A stretch of 64,000 nucleotides of DNA from Brachycybe producta (taxonomy: Eukaryota > Arthropoda > Diplopoda > Playtdesmida > Andrognathidae): NCBI GenBank assembly GCA_036925085.1, contig JAUPFP010000002.1:11375607-11439606 (forward strand), read 5' to 3'. Both the position numbers and the translations under genes were made by a program. Positions 44,084 to 56,708 of the stretch are shown piece by piece (position 1 is the first letter of the stretch; every line of letters begins with the position of its first letter). The notes below the pieces were generated by a model that was not told the origin of the DNA, ran no database searches, and saw only the letters and a program-made list of their open reading frames with translations.

Positions 44084-44800
44084 TAAAAGACTGGAAGAGT
44101 GTAGACAACATTTAAAGACTGGATGAGTCTAGAAAAACAAACCAAAAACATAGATATAAAAGACTAGAAGAGCTTAGAAAACTTTTAAACACACAAAAGA
44201 CTAGAATGGTCTATAGAAAACCTGATGACATAAAATACTAGATGAGTAGAAAATAACAAAATAAAAATAAAATACTAGAAGAATTCAGAAAACTTTTTTA
44301 AAGACATAAAAGACTAGAAGAGTTCAGAAAACTTTTTTAAAGACATAAAAGACTAGAAGAGTTCAGAAAACTTTTGAAGACAGAAAAGACTAGAATAGTC
44401 TGTAGAAAACTTGATGACATAAAAGACTAGAAGAGTCTATAGAAAACAAGGACATAAAAGACTAGAAGAGTCTATAGAAAACGTTGACATAAATGACTAG
44501 AAGAGTAGAAAACTTAAACACATAAGATACTACGTGAGTCTAGAGAAGACAAATGTAATAAAGACTAGAATAGAAGCATCTAGAAAACGTAAAAAAGAAT
44601 TACTAAATGAGTTTTAAGTTAAGAAAACGTATTCAATACATAAAAACTAGAAGAGTATAGGAAACATCAAACTACATCAGACTAGAAAAGTTTGAAATAC
44701 TAATAAAGACATAAAAGACTAGAAATGACTTAAAAGACTAGAAATGACTTAAAAGACTAGAAATGACTTAAAAGACTAGAAATGACTTAAAAATTATTAG
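44084..44800. repeat. minisatellite with AAAGACTAGAAGAGT monomer
   Basis: About twenty degenerate units of roughly 32-40 bases contain ACATAAAAGACTAGAAGAGT and CTAGAAAACTT. At 44708-44790 the period contracts to 19 bases (ATGACTTAAAAGACTAGAA), nearly perfect over four units. Confidence 0.88.
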
Positions 44801-45879
44801 TTGTATTGTTTTGAAACACTTGTTTATGTCTGAAATTTTTTTCTTGTTGGTGAAAAATTAAGAAAGGAATAAACTATTTGAAGACATTCTTTTTATTAAA
44901 AAACGGAAAACTGTTTGTGTAATTTCTGTTGAAATGTGTCAACTCTTGTTTTGTTTTGCGTCTATTTGAGCTACTAAATATACGAAATAACACAGTGGAA
45001 GAAGATTGGGTTAAAGACGAAGAGGTAGGTGGTTATTTCCAGGTTTGGCATAAAACCAACATGTGTTATTATTCCCTACATGTTTTCTTGAAATTATTAT
45101 GGGATAATTTTACATGTTTTTTTTTTCTTTCTTTCATTGAATGAAATTTGTGTGTTGAGAAGACATTTTGTTTCTTAGAAACATTTTCTTGTAAACTTTG
45201 GAGTTTATGTTTTTTTGTTTGGGGTTTTTTTTTTCTTCTCTTAATTTTGAGAAAAATGATCTTTGTGTAATGGAAATTGGAATTTAGCCTTTTGTAAGAT
45301 TGTTATTATTATATTCTCATATACTTTTTGAGAGAGAGGGAGGGAGGGAGAGAGAAAAATTGGCTAAAAAAAAGTTAGTTTTCTAAATGTAAGTTGTTTG
45401 CCAAAAAAAAGTAGAATGTGCCAAAAAGCAAAATATTGGTTAAGGAAAGATCTTAACTTAGCTTTTTTTTTATTTAGTAGGAAAAAAAACATACAGGAGA
45501 GAGTTAACTGTGTTTTTTTTTCTCTCTCAAAGGGTTAAATTTGAAGTTGTTGACAGCCTTTTGAACATTACAAAAATTTATTACTTTCGACTTTGGATAT
45601 TTATGATTATTCTCTGTTTATCACGTTTTATATTAGGAAATTTTTGTTAAAAAAAGTTTGTTATGTTTCCATGGCAACCAAACTGTTTCAACTTTTCCAA
45701 AAAAAATGAAATAGGTTGAAAAACTTTTTTTTTCAAAAAAAGGTCAATATGGCCGTTGATCATTGTCAAAATGGTGTGCCTGAAAATAGAAAACGATGCC
45801 AGAAACGGTAAAAACAAAAACTTGTCATATGACATTAAATTGTCATATCTAGCTCGTAACATTGCAACAAGTCACAAAA

Positions 45880-45957
45880 GCAAATTACAAAATATTATTA
45901 TGACAAATATTGTCCCTATGACAATATTTGTCATAATAATAATTTGTAATTTGCTTG
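45880..45957. repeat. hairpin palindrome
   Basis: CAAATTACAAAATATTATTA and TGACAAATATTGTC pair with GACAATATTTGTCATAATAA and TTGTAATTTG around a five-base loop. Confidence 0.9.
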
Positions 45958-46204
45958 TTGTACAGCAGACAATGGCAGTCATATACTGCCATTGACTGCA
46001 TATATAAATTAATAGCATACTAGCAGTGGCATCATTATAAGGTATATGATTGTCACAATTTTATGACTTTTGTAATACGGCTTCAAGTTTCGAGCTCAGT
46101 CTTATTTATGATGGTTTATTAACAGCTGATTTTCGAATTCTGATTATTATAATTATAACCTGTCTTTCAGGTGAAAAATAAAGAGAAACTTCAGTGTTTT
46201 TTTA

Positions 46205-46372
46205 AAAAAAACTAGAAGGGTAACTCAATCACTTGACGGATATTTACATGTTTGATAAAATGTCGTCTAGTTAAAGTTTGGTTATTTTCAAACTCATAAA
46301 AAGCTTATTTTGAAAGATATCAACATGAAAATATCTTTTTAAGTGATGGAGCTACCCTTCTAGTTTCTAAAA
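46205..46372. repeat. family E palindromic element
   Basis: AAAACTAGAAGGGTAACTCA, AAAGCTTATTTTGAAAGATA and GAGCTACCCTTCTAGTTTCT. Confidence 0.85.
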
Positions 46373-46449
46373 ACATTCAAGTTTCTCAAAGCGGCTGATT
46401 TGGGGGGGGGGGGGAAGATCACCTATTGAACATAATAGCCACACCAAGA

Positions 46450-46463
46450 GTGCCATCTGGCGG
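46450..46463 (-). promoter_or_regulatory. CTCF-like core motif, one mismatch
   Basis: The reverse complement CCGCCAGATGGCAC matches CCASYAGRKGGCRS except at the third base. Confidence 0.25.
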
Positions 46464-47283
46464 ACAAAAACAAAATAAATATCTATTGAGCCACCTTAAA
46501 CCCCGTCGTGTGTAAGAAACAAAGATGATTGAACACTTTTGATCAATTCTAATGGGTGCAATTAATCATTGTATCCATTTAATTGTTTTTTTTAAAGGTA
46601 GAGTTAGATCTAAATTCTACACAGTGTTTTACTGTGTGTTTTAGGGGACTCTCCCTCTCCTCTCCAGCCATTTTTTAAGCATTTGTGCAAACACAAATTG
46701 TGAACTTTTATACATGTTGTATACACGTAAAAAAGGGAACTTTTATCGCTTGAAAACTTCTGGGTTGCCCTTTTTTTTTTAGCTTTTTGGCATTGAGAAA
46801 TGACCGTCTTAATGTTTTTTTTTTCTCAATATACCATTTCCATTGGCATTTGGCATCCAAGTCCTTTTCTCTCTAGCTTTAAATTTTAATAAAATTCAGA
46901 CGTTATTTCATCTCATTTGTTACATTTTATACAAGTAAAGAAATGAGGTTCAGACTACTATATATCTTAAAAAAGAACGAAATGAAAAACATTAATCTTG
47001 TTTTGTTTTTTATCAGCAGGAAATAGTCAGCCATCTTGAATTCTGTTTTTGGTCTATCTTTTCATTATTGGTTTTCAGCGCCATTTTGTGGCTAACATGT
47101 ACTTATTACATAATGTACATTATGTAATGTGTAAATGTGAGTTGCAACATGGCGTTCATGCTGTAAATTTAACAATAAGTTTTTATTATACAAGGCTAGA
47201 TAGAGTAGCAGCAATGCTGTTCCTTAGGTCAGGTGCAAATTAGGCAACAATGCAATCTTGCAACCAACAACAGTCTCCAGCAA

Positions 47284-47479
47284 ACAGGCAATTAGAAATC
47301 GGGACATACAGAAGTTGGTTTATAACAACTGGCAACTTCTAATTGGTTTCTTGTTTGGTTCGACGTTGAAAAGGGCGGAGCATGTGACGTCAGACTACAT
47401 AACCAACCAATTAGAAGTTGCCGGTTGTTATAAAAAGGATGGAGCCAACTTCTGTATGTCCCGATTTCTAATTGTCTGT
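47284..47479. mobile_element. family A palindromic MITE, copy A13
   Basis: The exact 9-base direct repeat CTCCAGCAA lies at 47275-47283 and 47480-47488. The ends are ACAGGCAATTAGAAATCGGG and CCCGATTTCTAATTGTCTGT. The CTCCGCCC segment is deleted in the left arm. Confidence 0.95.
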
Positions 47480-48882
47480 CTCCAGCAATTGTTGCTGGTG
47501 ACACTACACTATTGCCACCACTGCACTCGCAGACTTGGTGCCTTCGAGGGCAGTGGTGACATCAGTAGTTGGCAACATAGAAAGTGAATGTTGTATTTGC
47601 TCAGTATGGTGAGCACAGAGGGAACAACTTACAAGCAACCATTTTCTATGTCACGCCATCAAGATTTGGTTGCTGGTTGCATGGAAGCTGAAATGAAATT
47701 TGAAAAGCTACAAAAAGTGACACAAAGCTTAGCTTTAAAGCCACAAAACACACTGAAAGTATACTTGCATCAATGTCTGCCATTGAAACGCGCTTACCAC
47801 TTGACAGACGCCATCTTGTTTCAAACAAAACCAATACATTTTGTGCCATTTTCATTTTATATTGGTGGTTTTGTTGTATATTGACTAGTAATTGTACATA
47901 ATTAATAAATTACAATTTGGGTCTGAATATTGGATACAAGTGATATGTGCCCTATCATTATTATTATTATTAGAGACAAATACTTAATATAGTATGTTAT
48001 ATATAATAACATGATGGTGATGATAATGATGTTGATAATCAGGTTACTTCCAAGTCGTTTATTATAAATGTCTAACAAATTATAAATAAGAGACAGACAG
48101 ACACACACATGCTGCAGTGTTATATGTTATATATGCAGGATGCCAACAGCAGTATTCCAGATTTATGGGTTTTCTTGACGTGATTTTCATCAAGATCATC
48201 ATGGATATGAAAAAAAAAAGCATAAAGAGCTCTACTGTGTGTTATTTTGTCAGTTGTGCAAAATGTGGTGGTCTTTCTTGATGGTTATCACTGTGTTATA
48301 ACTTATCACTGACTTTTAAACCAAGAAACCATACTTTCTTTAAAAAATAACGTTGTTATTGTTACTATAATATTATGTCTACATGCAATTTTTACTATAT
48401 AAGCAGCAGCAGCAGCACAAAGCAACAAAAATATAAGAAATTCATGTAGCTAATTAAGACTAACAAATTATTTAGTGTTGATTTTTTTTTGTGAGGGGAT
48501 ATTATGCCATCAATTAACGACAGCTGCCTTATTCCATCTTTTGACCTTTACCGTCGTTGTGATGGCGCTGCTTGTCATCCAAACAGTTTTAGAGTCGGGG
48601 TTTTTTAAAGGAGGTTGAAATGAGGAGGAAAAGTATATTTTTTTGTTGAGGGCCCATGATTGCAATATTATTAAATGGATGCATATATTTGGGACCTTAA
48701 ACTACTATATTGCACCATCATTATGTAAGCAGTGTGCTTTTTATTAATGATCGTATTCGTGCGTGTGACGTTTCTGCATTAAGTTACCGTACTTCAGGGC
48801 TAATGTCATTTAATATTTGAAGCAGCAGCTGTATTTGATCGTATTCGTATGTAATTATCAGGAGGAGTACAGATAGAGTGTG

Positions 48883-48901
48883 TGTGTGTGTGTGTGTGTG
48901 T
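48883..48901. repeat. (TG)n microsatellite
   Basis: About ten TG units. Confidence 0.85.
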
Positions 48902-49408
48902 GTTAGTAGGGGGTCCTATGCCATCACCTCCTTTTCGTCTTTCTATATACTATGAGTTGATTGTCATCCTTGTTATTATTATATAGCTTTTTTATATATA
49001 GAGATATGGAAATGTATGCAATTGTCAGGTAATTAAAAGAGATGTACACACAGCAGTTTTACTCATTGTGTAGATTTAACACAAACATTGGCGTCAAGTA
49101 AAATGTCTTGTGTTTGAAGAAAAAAAAAAAGAGATGAATGAATTATTCTGAAAATTCAACTCTTATAATAAAAGTACAGGATAAGTATGGTATAATGTCA
49201 GTTGTGACTGCTAGCTGGCAGCACCTACAAAATTTATCATTGAGTTGTTGCACTTTCTGATAATAATAATGCAAAGAAAAATATGATACAATGTAGAGTT
49301 GTGGGACTATTTCAAGCTACCCTTCTAGTTTTTAAAACTCTTTCACCGGAAAGACAAGAATAATTAAAAGTTCGAGTGGTGTTTACCCTTTAAATCATCT
49401 TAATAACT

Positions 49409-49675
49409 AGGGCTCGGACTTTTATGCAATATCAAGCATATGTTTCTGAATTTCTGGCCCAAGGGCCAAATTGTGAAGTTACAATTGTTTTTTTTTTTCA
49501 ATCAAAAAACACTGGTTAGAGGCTAGGCCTAATGACTATCAGTTGATAACTGATAGCAACTAGACATTAGCCTCCAAACAGCCTTTTTGATTAGAAAAGC
49601 ATGATGAGGATGAAATTTGAGGCAGAAATTGAGAAATATTTGCTTTTGATATTGCATAAAAATCCGAGCTCTATT
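49409..49675. mobile_element. inverted-repeat element Q2 with D palindrome
   Basis: AGGGCTCGGACTTTTATGCA opposes TGCATAAAAATCCGAGCTCT. The centre is GGTTAGAGGCTAGGC / GCCTCCAAACAGCC. Same plan as Q1. Confidence 0.82.
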
Positions 49676-49717
49676 AATAACTACGGCTAAAAAAGTATTA
49701 TGATTTTTGCCATCCAT

Positions 49718-49815
49718 GAGACTGGTTAGAGGCTAGAGTTTTAATATACAACCCTATATCAGTAGCAGGGTAATTCTATAAGCACTTTATAGTCTCTAAC
49801 CACCGTTTTTGATTG
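49718..49815. repeat. stand-alone family D palindrome
   Basis: GACTGGTTAGAGGCTAGAGT opposes TATAGTCTCTAACCACCG and is followed by TTTTGATTGCAAAAATAA. Confidence 0.7.
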
Positions 49816-49997
49816 CAAAAATAAGGACAGTTCTTTTTTTGCCTTATTATTAATAACATGTGGAAATTTCTTTCTACAATGAAACATACTGGTAAAATAA
49901 CGAGAGAAAAAAAGCGTAAATTGATTTATTTTTTAACAAAATTATCAATTTTTAACTTTTTGTACAAGTTTTGTACAAGACATAAGTCGTATTTAGT

Positions 49998-50011
49998 GCG
50001 CCACCTAGTGA
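49998..50011 (-). promoter_or_regulatory. CTCF-like core motif, one mismatch
   Basis: The reverse complement TCACTAGGTGGCGC matches CCASYAGRKGGCRS except at the first base. It lies 148 bases from the exact match at 50159. Confidence 0.3.
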
Positions 50012-50158
50012 TTTATGCATACAACACAAAAAAAAACCATTGTTATTTTCAGCTTTTTAGGTCAACAAGGATTTGACACAAAAAACCCAACTAAAAATCT
50101 CAAAACATGTCATTCAGTATATATTTAGGACCCTATATTTAGCTCACTACCATATCTG

Positions 50159-50172
50159 CCAGTAGATGGCGC
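50159..50172 (+). promoter_or_regulatory. CTCF-like core motif
   Basis: CCAGTAGATGGCGC is an exact match to CCASYAGRKGGCRS on the + strand. It is not inside any repeat family I could identify. Confidence 0.45.
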
Positions 50173-50852
50173 TGGTTACGCCTTTTTTTTCTTTCTTCAG
50201 TAAAATATAACTAAGAAAAAATAAAAGGTTATTGAACTTTTTATTATTATTTCTTGTTTAAAAGTGGGATAAAGGCTTAATGTTAGGTGACATATGTCAA
50301 CTTTAAGTTGTCTATTCTTTTACTAAGCCTTTTTCTATTTTAATTTGAAATACTAAACCCTTAGCCAGCATGTTGTTTTAAAAGGAGGGGGGAGAGAGAG
50401 AGAGATGGGAAAAAATGGTCGTAAAGTATGTGTGTGATGCTAGTTCAGATTGACATTACAGTTATTTCAGTGTGTGTTATATCAGTACATGTAGTCAGTA
50501 TGACAGGCGAATAATTGAAATTGACAGGTAGAAAGAAATGGGGGGGGGGGGTTCCTAATGTTTTCTAAGTAAAAAGCCTACTGTAGAATTCTATACAGGG
50601 TGTGTTCTAAAACATACAATGGCGAACATGTTACGTTTTACATTATCTCAAATTCGGATAATGATTTTCGGTGTTTTCAAGTGTTATGACACTGGTTTAT
50701 ACCTTTTGTAACACTTATTCCTGACTGACAAATCAGGAGATGAACATTGATGATGGGAACAGTATGGTGGCATGTTGTGAGGGCTGCAAACAACGCCTTA
50801 TAGCTTTACATACTAGCTGCTGACACTATGAATGGTGATATCTTATTAACTA

Positions 50853-50921
50853 GGGCTGGGGCATTCGAATGCCGCGAATCTTGAAAAATATTCGAGATTC
50901 GAAAACTCGAATCTTCTAGTT
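50853..50921. mobile_element. short fragment with hAT-like end (N/P type)
   Basis: TAGGGCTGGGGCATTCGAAT is followed by AATATTCGAGATTCGAAAAC. The other end is not visible. Confidence 0.5.
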
Positions 50922-51198
50922 ACTAAAAAGCTGTGTCAGTTTGTAAAAGGGCAATTCGGTGATCCGGACAAACAGATGAAATCTATTATTATTCATTTGT
51001 GAATGGGCTCCAGAGATCAGATCTGTCAGTCCAATTCTGTCGAACAATCAACATAAGGAATTTTGATTGATTGAGCAATCCAGATCCATCTGTAAATCGG
51101 CAAAAGCGATCTGATCCAGTAGATTTGAAAAGTCAGAGTAATGCACCTTCAACAAGAAACAAGCTCACAATTACAATAAAATAAGGCGATTTAAGTAC

Positions 51199-51246
51199 AG
51201 CTCATTTACAAACAGATCTGATCTGATCTGTTTGTAAATGAGCTGA
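51199..51246. repeat. perfect hairpin
   Basis: CAGCTCATTTACAAACAGAT and ATCTGTTTGTAAATGAGCTG pair exactly around a CTGATCTG-type centre. Confidence 0.92.
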
Positions 51247-52539
51247 AAAAGGGAGAATCATATCTGTTATTTTCAGTTATATTCAGTTCAGATTCTAATG
51301 TAGTGAATAATGAATACGCAACATGTTATTTTTAGAAACACTCTGTATAAAAGAATTGTAAAGGTTTTGGAAATCATAAATGTGTTATGGTTATGTAAGA
51401 GGGCAGACTAAGGGGTTACAAACATTAGTATAATATGTCGTGTCAAGCAGCCATTTTGATACGCGTCTATGGACAGATTTATGATATGGAATGAGATTGA
51501 ATTGACTGACATATATCTAAGGGGGGAGAGAAGAATAAGAGGATGATTTTCATAGTAGAATGGATTGGAAAAAAAAAATAGTTGAATTATTAGTTAAAAC
51601 TGACAAGTGCAATGTTTGTAATGAAGCTTCAAAAGCAAACTTTTAATTGAAATTTTTCTTGTAATTATTACACAAAAATATCAATTTTTTCTTCTTCTTT
51701 TGAAGGATTATTAAGAACGGAGGGGAGAGGGGGGCGGGAATGTCTGTCAAAAATATCATCATCTTCTTGTCATATAATAACAACATTGATTTTGAAAATG
51801 AACACAAAGTTCTCTTGTCTGTCTGTCTGTCGTTCTAGTATATAACACACACACTTGACAGCTATAGGTTCTTTTTTTATTTTAATTTGATGGTTATTTT
51901 ATAATTGGCTCAAATCATAACAGTAAAATTGGTTGAGAGACAGAAAATGAGACCATGGTCATGAAATAGGGGTTTGTTTAAAAAAAAATTAAGGGGGTGA
52001 AAATTGCATAAAGTACATCCTTTTAGTGCAATTTCCTTCATATGTTGTTATATATGGAAGTAGTTCAGACAAGGTTTTTTTAAAAAAAAAAGTGTGTTTG
52101 GAACCTCCATCCAGCCTTCATTTTTACAAAGATGAACTTTCTAAAAATAACACGAAAAAAAAAATTGGTTTGAAAAACTTATAATTATATTTATAGAGCT
52201 AATATGAACACGTGTGAGTCTTTGAAGAAATAACGCAAAAATGACGGAAATGACGTTCAAAATGAAGTATTTTCTTCCCCCCTCCCTTCTTTTAAGTATA
52301 TGCTGGATATATAATTGAAGAGACAAATTAACTATCATTTTATGTGTTCACAAATTTAGAAGCGCCATTATTATTAATTCAGTCCCTTTCACCACGGCCC
52401 TCTCTTTTCATTTTAGTTTGTATGGTTTTTTTTAGGTTGCTGGTGTGGTAGTTGAAATTATAAACCTACATTTTTTATACAAGAAAATCGAAGTCTTGTT
52501 CTCCTCAGTCCTTAAAACTTTATAGTGAGCCTAACCCAC

Positions 52540-52975
52540 CAATACCATGAGGCCCACGAATTCCATGGAATTGAATTTTTACGAAAGCCTAACAGGCTCA
52601 TGAGGCCCACAAACGTATCAAGTTCATGAGGCCCTCAAAGCCCATAGTTTGGACTTCTATGATGGCCGACAAAGTCCATAGAATGGACTTTCACGATAGC
52701 CCACAAAGACAATGGGGTCAGGCTCATGAAGCTCACAAATCACAATTAGTGGACTTTTCAAAAGCCCACAAAGTTCATGGACTGGACTTTTACAATAGCC
52801 CACAAAGACAATGGGGTCCACAAACTATATCAGGCACATGAAGCCCACAAGCATATCGAGCTCATGAGACCTACAAAGCCCATGGACTGTACTTTTACAA
52901 AAATCCACCAAGGCAATGATTCTCACAAAACCCATGGATTGTTTTCATAAAATTGTCAGCCCATGGACTTAAAAT
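52540..52975. repeat. degenerate tandem array with GCCCACAAAG motif
   Basis: GCCCACAAAGACAATGGGG, CCATGGACTGGACTTTTACA and AGGCTCATGAGGCCCACAA recur in varied order. It gives short open frames with HxxHxxDF-like repeats that I regard as artefacts. Confidence 0.8.
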
Positions 52976-53661
52976 TATTTAGGTCTCTATTGGAAATACA
53001 CAAAATTTGGTGACTTGACTCATTTGAGCCGTACTTCAAAGATTTTCAGTGCCCATCAGGAAGACAAATTTTGACCTGTTTTGACACAGTTGGACTTCAG
53101 AGGAAAAAATGTGTCCATTGTTTAAGACAGGTGCAATCTATGTTGATTGAACACGTGTTGTAAAATAACAAAACTAACCAAAAAAAAAAACTACACAAGA
53201 AATGTTTTTATAAAAAAAAAACCTTCAAGAGAACGAAAAAAAAAAGGAAAGTGTATTTTCTTTTGCAAATGCCAATGCCGGAAGTAGATTCTTTACTTTT
53301 TTTTTGGCAAACTCTTTTTGTAGATTGAAAAAAAAACAAGAGTGAGTGAGTTTTTCTTGAGAAATAATAAACAAACATGGCTGTCGATCTTTATTTAGGA
53401 CCTCTTTTCTTTTTTGGGGGTATATCTATCCCATTATTTCTTGTCAGAATTTACTTAGTAAATTCTTGAAAAGTGGAGATGATGATTTGTGTTGAACAGC
53501 TGAACGACTAGCTGAGTTTTTTTTTTGCGTTTTCTATCTTTCTGTTGTTACTTTTTACTCAATTATAAGAGTAAAAATAAGAAATTTTTTTTTTTTGAAA
53601 ACCATTGCAAAAATCGTGCAAAATTCAAAGACAAAATAACATTTGTTTTCAGTCTGTCTAT

Positions 53662-53804
53662 ATTCTTAATTATTGCTAAGTAAGCCTAAGTCAAAAGTAC
53701 AGTAATTGCTTAACTTAGGAACTTTTTCATAAGGAAGTTTCATGGTAAAGTTAATGATTTTAGCTTAGCTCTCTCTACCTTTGACTTAGCAATTATTAAG
53801 AATA
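53662..53804. repeat. family J palindromic repeat
   Basis: TATTCTTAATTATTGCTAAG opposes CTTAGCAATTATTAAGAATA, with CTTAACTTAGGAACTTT near the centre. Confidence 0.78.
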
Positions 53805-56029
53805 CAAGTTTCTTTTGATTATGACTACATTTTACAGTGAAAATACACTGAAAAATTTCGATGTATGTTTTTTTTTAAGCGCCTGAAAAGGACCTCAGAA
53901 AGGCTGAACTGGCACCTGATGTCACAATGCTTCATTTCATCTGACACATTGCAATTGTTATTGGGTTTATATACTGTATGTCTTTGGGTTTTGACAATGC
54001 ATTTTTTGCGTGCTACAATTACATTTTTGTTCCTCTGCCACACGCCTTCTTGACTGCATGCAGAGAGAGTAAATTATTCATATTCAAATTCTCCAAAGTA
54101 CTAAATAGCTTCAAAAAGTTTGTAAAATTCGGAAGAAAAAAAATAGATAAAATTCAAGTGAGACCTAGTAGTGGGTCGCGGACCTTATGTCTAATAAATG
54201 GAGTTCTGTTTTCTGTAACATTTATGAGAGACTGGTGTAAAAATGACACAGAACAACAAGATTACAAGTTGAGAAATGTGTCTCCCTCCTCCTCCTCCAT
54301 TGATGATGATGATGACATTCTAGTATGTTGCTGCTGCTGCTGTTTTGTTCATAATATGCAATCTGTGGTTGAGATCAGCTCGTTCCATCTTCCGTCACTA
54401 CATAAAGTGTACCCAATAATGATGATATTATATATAAGGCCCTCCTGTTTTTTTTTTCTTTTCCCTATTTTCTACTCTTTTTATCAGCAACGTGTATCTT
54501 TCTGTTTTTCACTGGTCATAGATGTGGTGTCTACTTAGGCGTGCTAACATCCGTCTTGGGTTAATTGGGCGTCTGTAATTAACGTCCTAGAACCAAGAGA
54601 ACAAGAAAGGAAGGAGGTCTTCTCTATAACAGTTGTATATACTTGGCTCAGTTGAGAAAATAGGTTTCAATCTATTTGGTTGGCATGCATATATATCTGT
54701 TGTAGAAAAACTAGCTCTTGTGATATTTACAGATATTTTACTCAGAAAATATCCTATAGGCTTTGAATTTCAGGGTTTCAGCTAGTACCTGATAAGGTTT
54801 GGTATAGTACGGTAGGTCCGTTATATTTGCTACCTGGGGAAGTTCTTGATATTTGGTTAACTCCTGCAATGGAATCAAGCCTTGGTACTTCTTAACCTTT
54901 TTGAATGCGTGTTAGGCATGATTGCGATAAACCTTCCATTAGTTAAAAATTAAGGTCAAACTTCTAACTGAAAACACAATGCTGAAAAAGCTACAGCTAT
55001 TTCTCTTCTAGAAATCTAAGCAAATCTTACTGTATTTTTTGGAGAAGCTCTATTTTCTTCTACATATAGCTATTTACGTGACATCGTTTATCAGATCCGT
55101 CTGACGTCAGATGGGGGAAGGCATGTTGCCAAAAATCTATTATTCACTTCATGGACAAACATACAATTTAGGTTTAAAACTTTGATGGTTATTTCTACGT
55201 TTTAAAAGTCGACTTCATCATTCAACTTTCAAAAATACCAATTGGTCTAAAATTGGTCGAGCTAATCGTCTGTATGACGATACTGACTAGTCTGTATCAA
55301 CGTAGAAACTTGCGCCAACACCTTGCCGGTTACAGAGTGAACTCATTATCGGCATGAGTTTCTCTTTCCAACACGTTTGTATAGTTTGTCATTCTAGTTT
55401 CTAAAATGTGGAATAATAATTATAATTTAACAAAAAAAAAAGGAGTTGGCCGTTTTCAGAAATATTGATTAAACTCTTCGAATTCTTTATTTGAATTTGA
55501 TGGTCATCCGAGTTTTTAAGAGTTTAAAGAACAAAAGAGTAGAAAACCATGTTATTTCCGTGTAAATCATGAATATCGGAAAACATTCCTCCCCCCCCTT
55601 TTATTTTCTATTTTCCACCCTCCTTTAATGGAAGTTTTGACCATTGAAGCACAATGTTATGCAGATAGGATGGTCCATTGGTCACCACCACCACTGGTCA
55701 TTTCTTATATTCTTTCCTTTCTGGTTGTGTCAGAGTGTGTAAATAATATCCACTTCTCTTTCTTGTATGAAAAAAAAACTACTAGCCTATTTTTTTAAGG
55801 CGTGTTGGTGTGAGATTGAGGTTTTTTTAGAGAGTAGAAAGGGGGGAAAAGGGGGGGGGACAAATATATATAAGAGAGTTTGGACAGTAGTGGACATCAT
55901 CATATATAATACACATGCATATTTATGCAATGTTGTCCTCCCCCACCTTCCTTACTTTCATCCATTCTTATCTTGTTTTCTTTCTTGATGGGTTCCTTTT
56001 ATTTCATGCTTTTCCACCCTCACCCATTT

Positions 56030-56032
<3 letters not shown>

Positions 56033-56088
<56 letters not shown>
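56033..56088. repeat. (AT)n microsatellite
   Basis: About 28 AT units. Confidence 0.93.
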
Positions 56089-56090
<2 letters not shown>

Positions 56091-56708
56091 TGGTTCATTT
56101 CATTTCATATAGCCCCCCCTCCTCCTCCCCCCTTTTACACCAGAATATTCTCCCTCGCGTTTTTCATCCCCTCCTCTTCTGTCTGAAGTCCATTTCCTGT
56201 CCAGTTTGAGAGTCATCTGCATTTTATGACCACGGTGGGCTTTTGCCCTCCTCCCCCTTATTTCTCCCCTTCACTTGCCGCATACAAATTCATCCCCCCC
56301 GCTTTTTTTTTATAATAAAAACCCCTTCTTTCGAACTCATTCGGCCACGAAATTCGTCGTTACTTTTTTCTCTCTCTCTCTTCTCCATGGCTTTTGAATC
56401 GTTGATGCACAAAACATACAAAAAACCTTATTCCATTTTCGGGTTTCAGGTTTTTTTCCTTTTTCTTCTTCAGTATTTTTGTGAATGTCCAAGCACAGAG
56501 GGAGAAATTCTTTTTTTAAAAAATTTTTTAGTAAAAAAACGGAACAGAATAAAAAACAAACACTGATTTTGTTCAAAGTAAAGTTTTTTCTTCCTTTCTA
56601 CAATTGCATGGTTTTTTTTTGGGGGGGGGGGGGGGGAAGTGTGTTCGTGTAAATTACACACACAAAGCTACATTTTACTTGCAATCGTGTGGTCAAGGAA
56701 TTTTAAAG

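Noticed and set aside
47588..47884. 98-codon open frame beginning MLYLLSMVSTEG
   Set aside because: No recognisable domain, no splice context and no overlap with a known family; the opposite strand is also open, as expected by chance.
52626..52841. Open frame with repeated VHRMDFHDSPQRQWG-like segments, suggesting a repeat protein
   Set aside because: It lies in a degenerate tandem array with variable unit order that breaks the frame on both sides.
53978..54538. The longest open frame of the window (186 codons), including SPSSSSIDDDDD, which briefly looked like the acidic MEIS linker
   Set aside because: It is followed by a poly-Cys repeat from (TGC)n and not by a homeodomain, has no splice or family support, and is otherwise low-complexity Phe/Leu-rich sequence.
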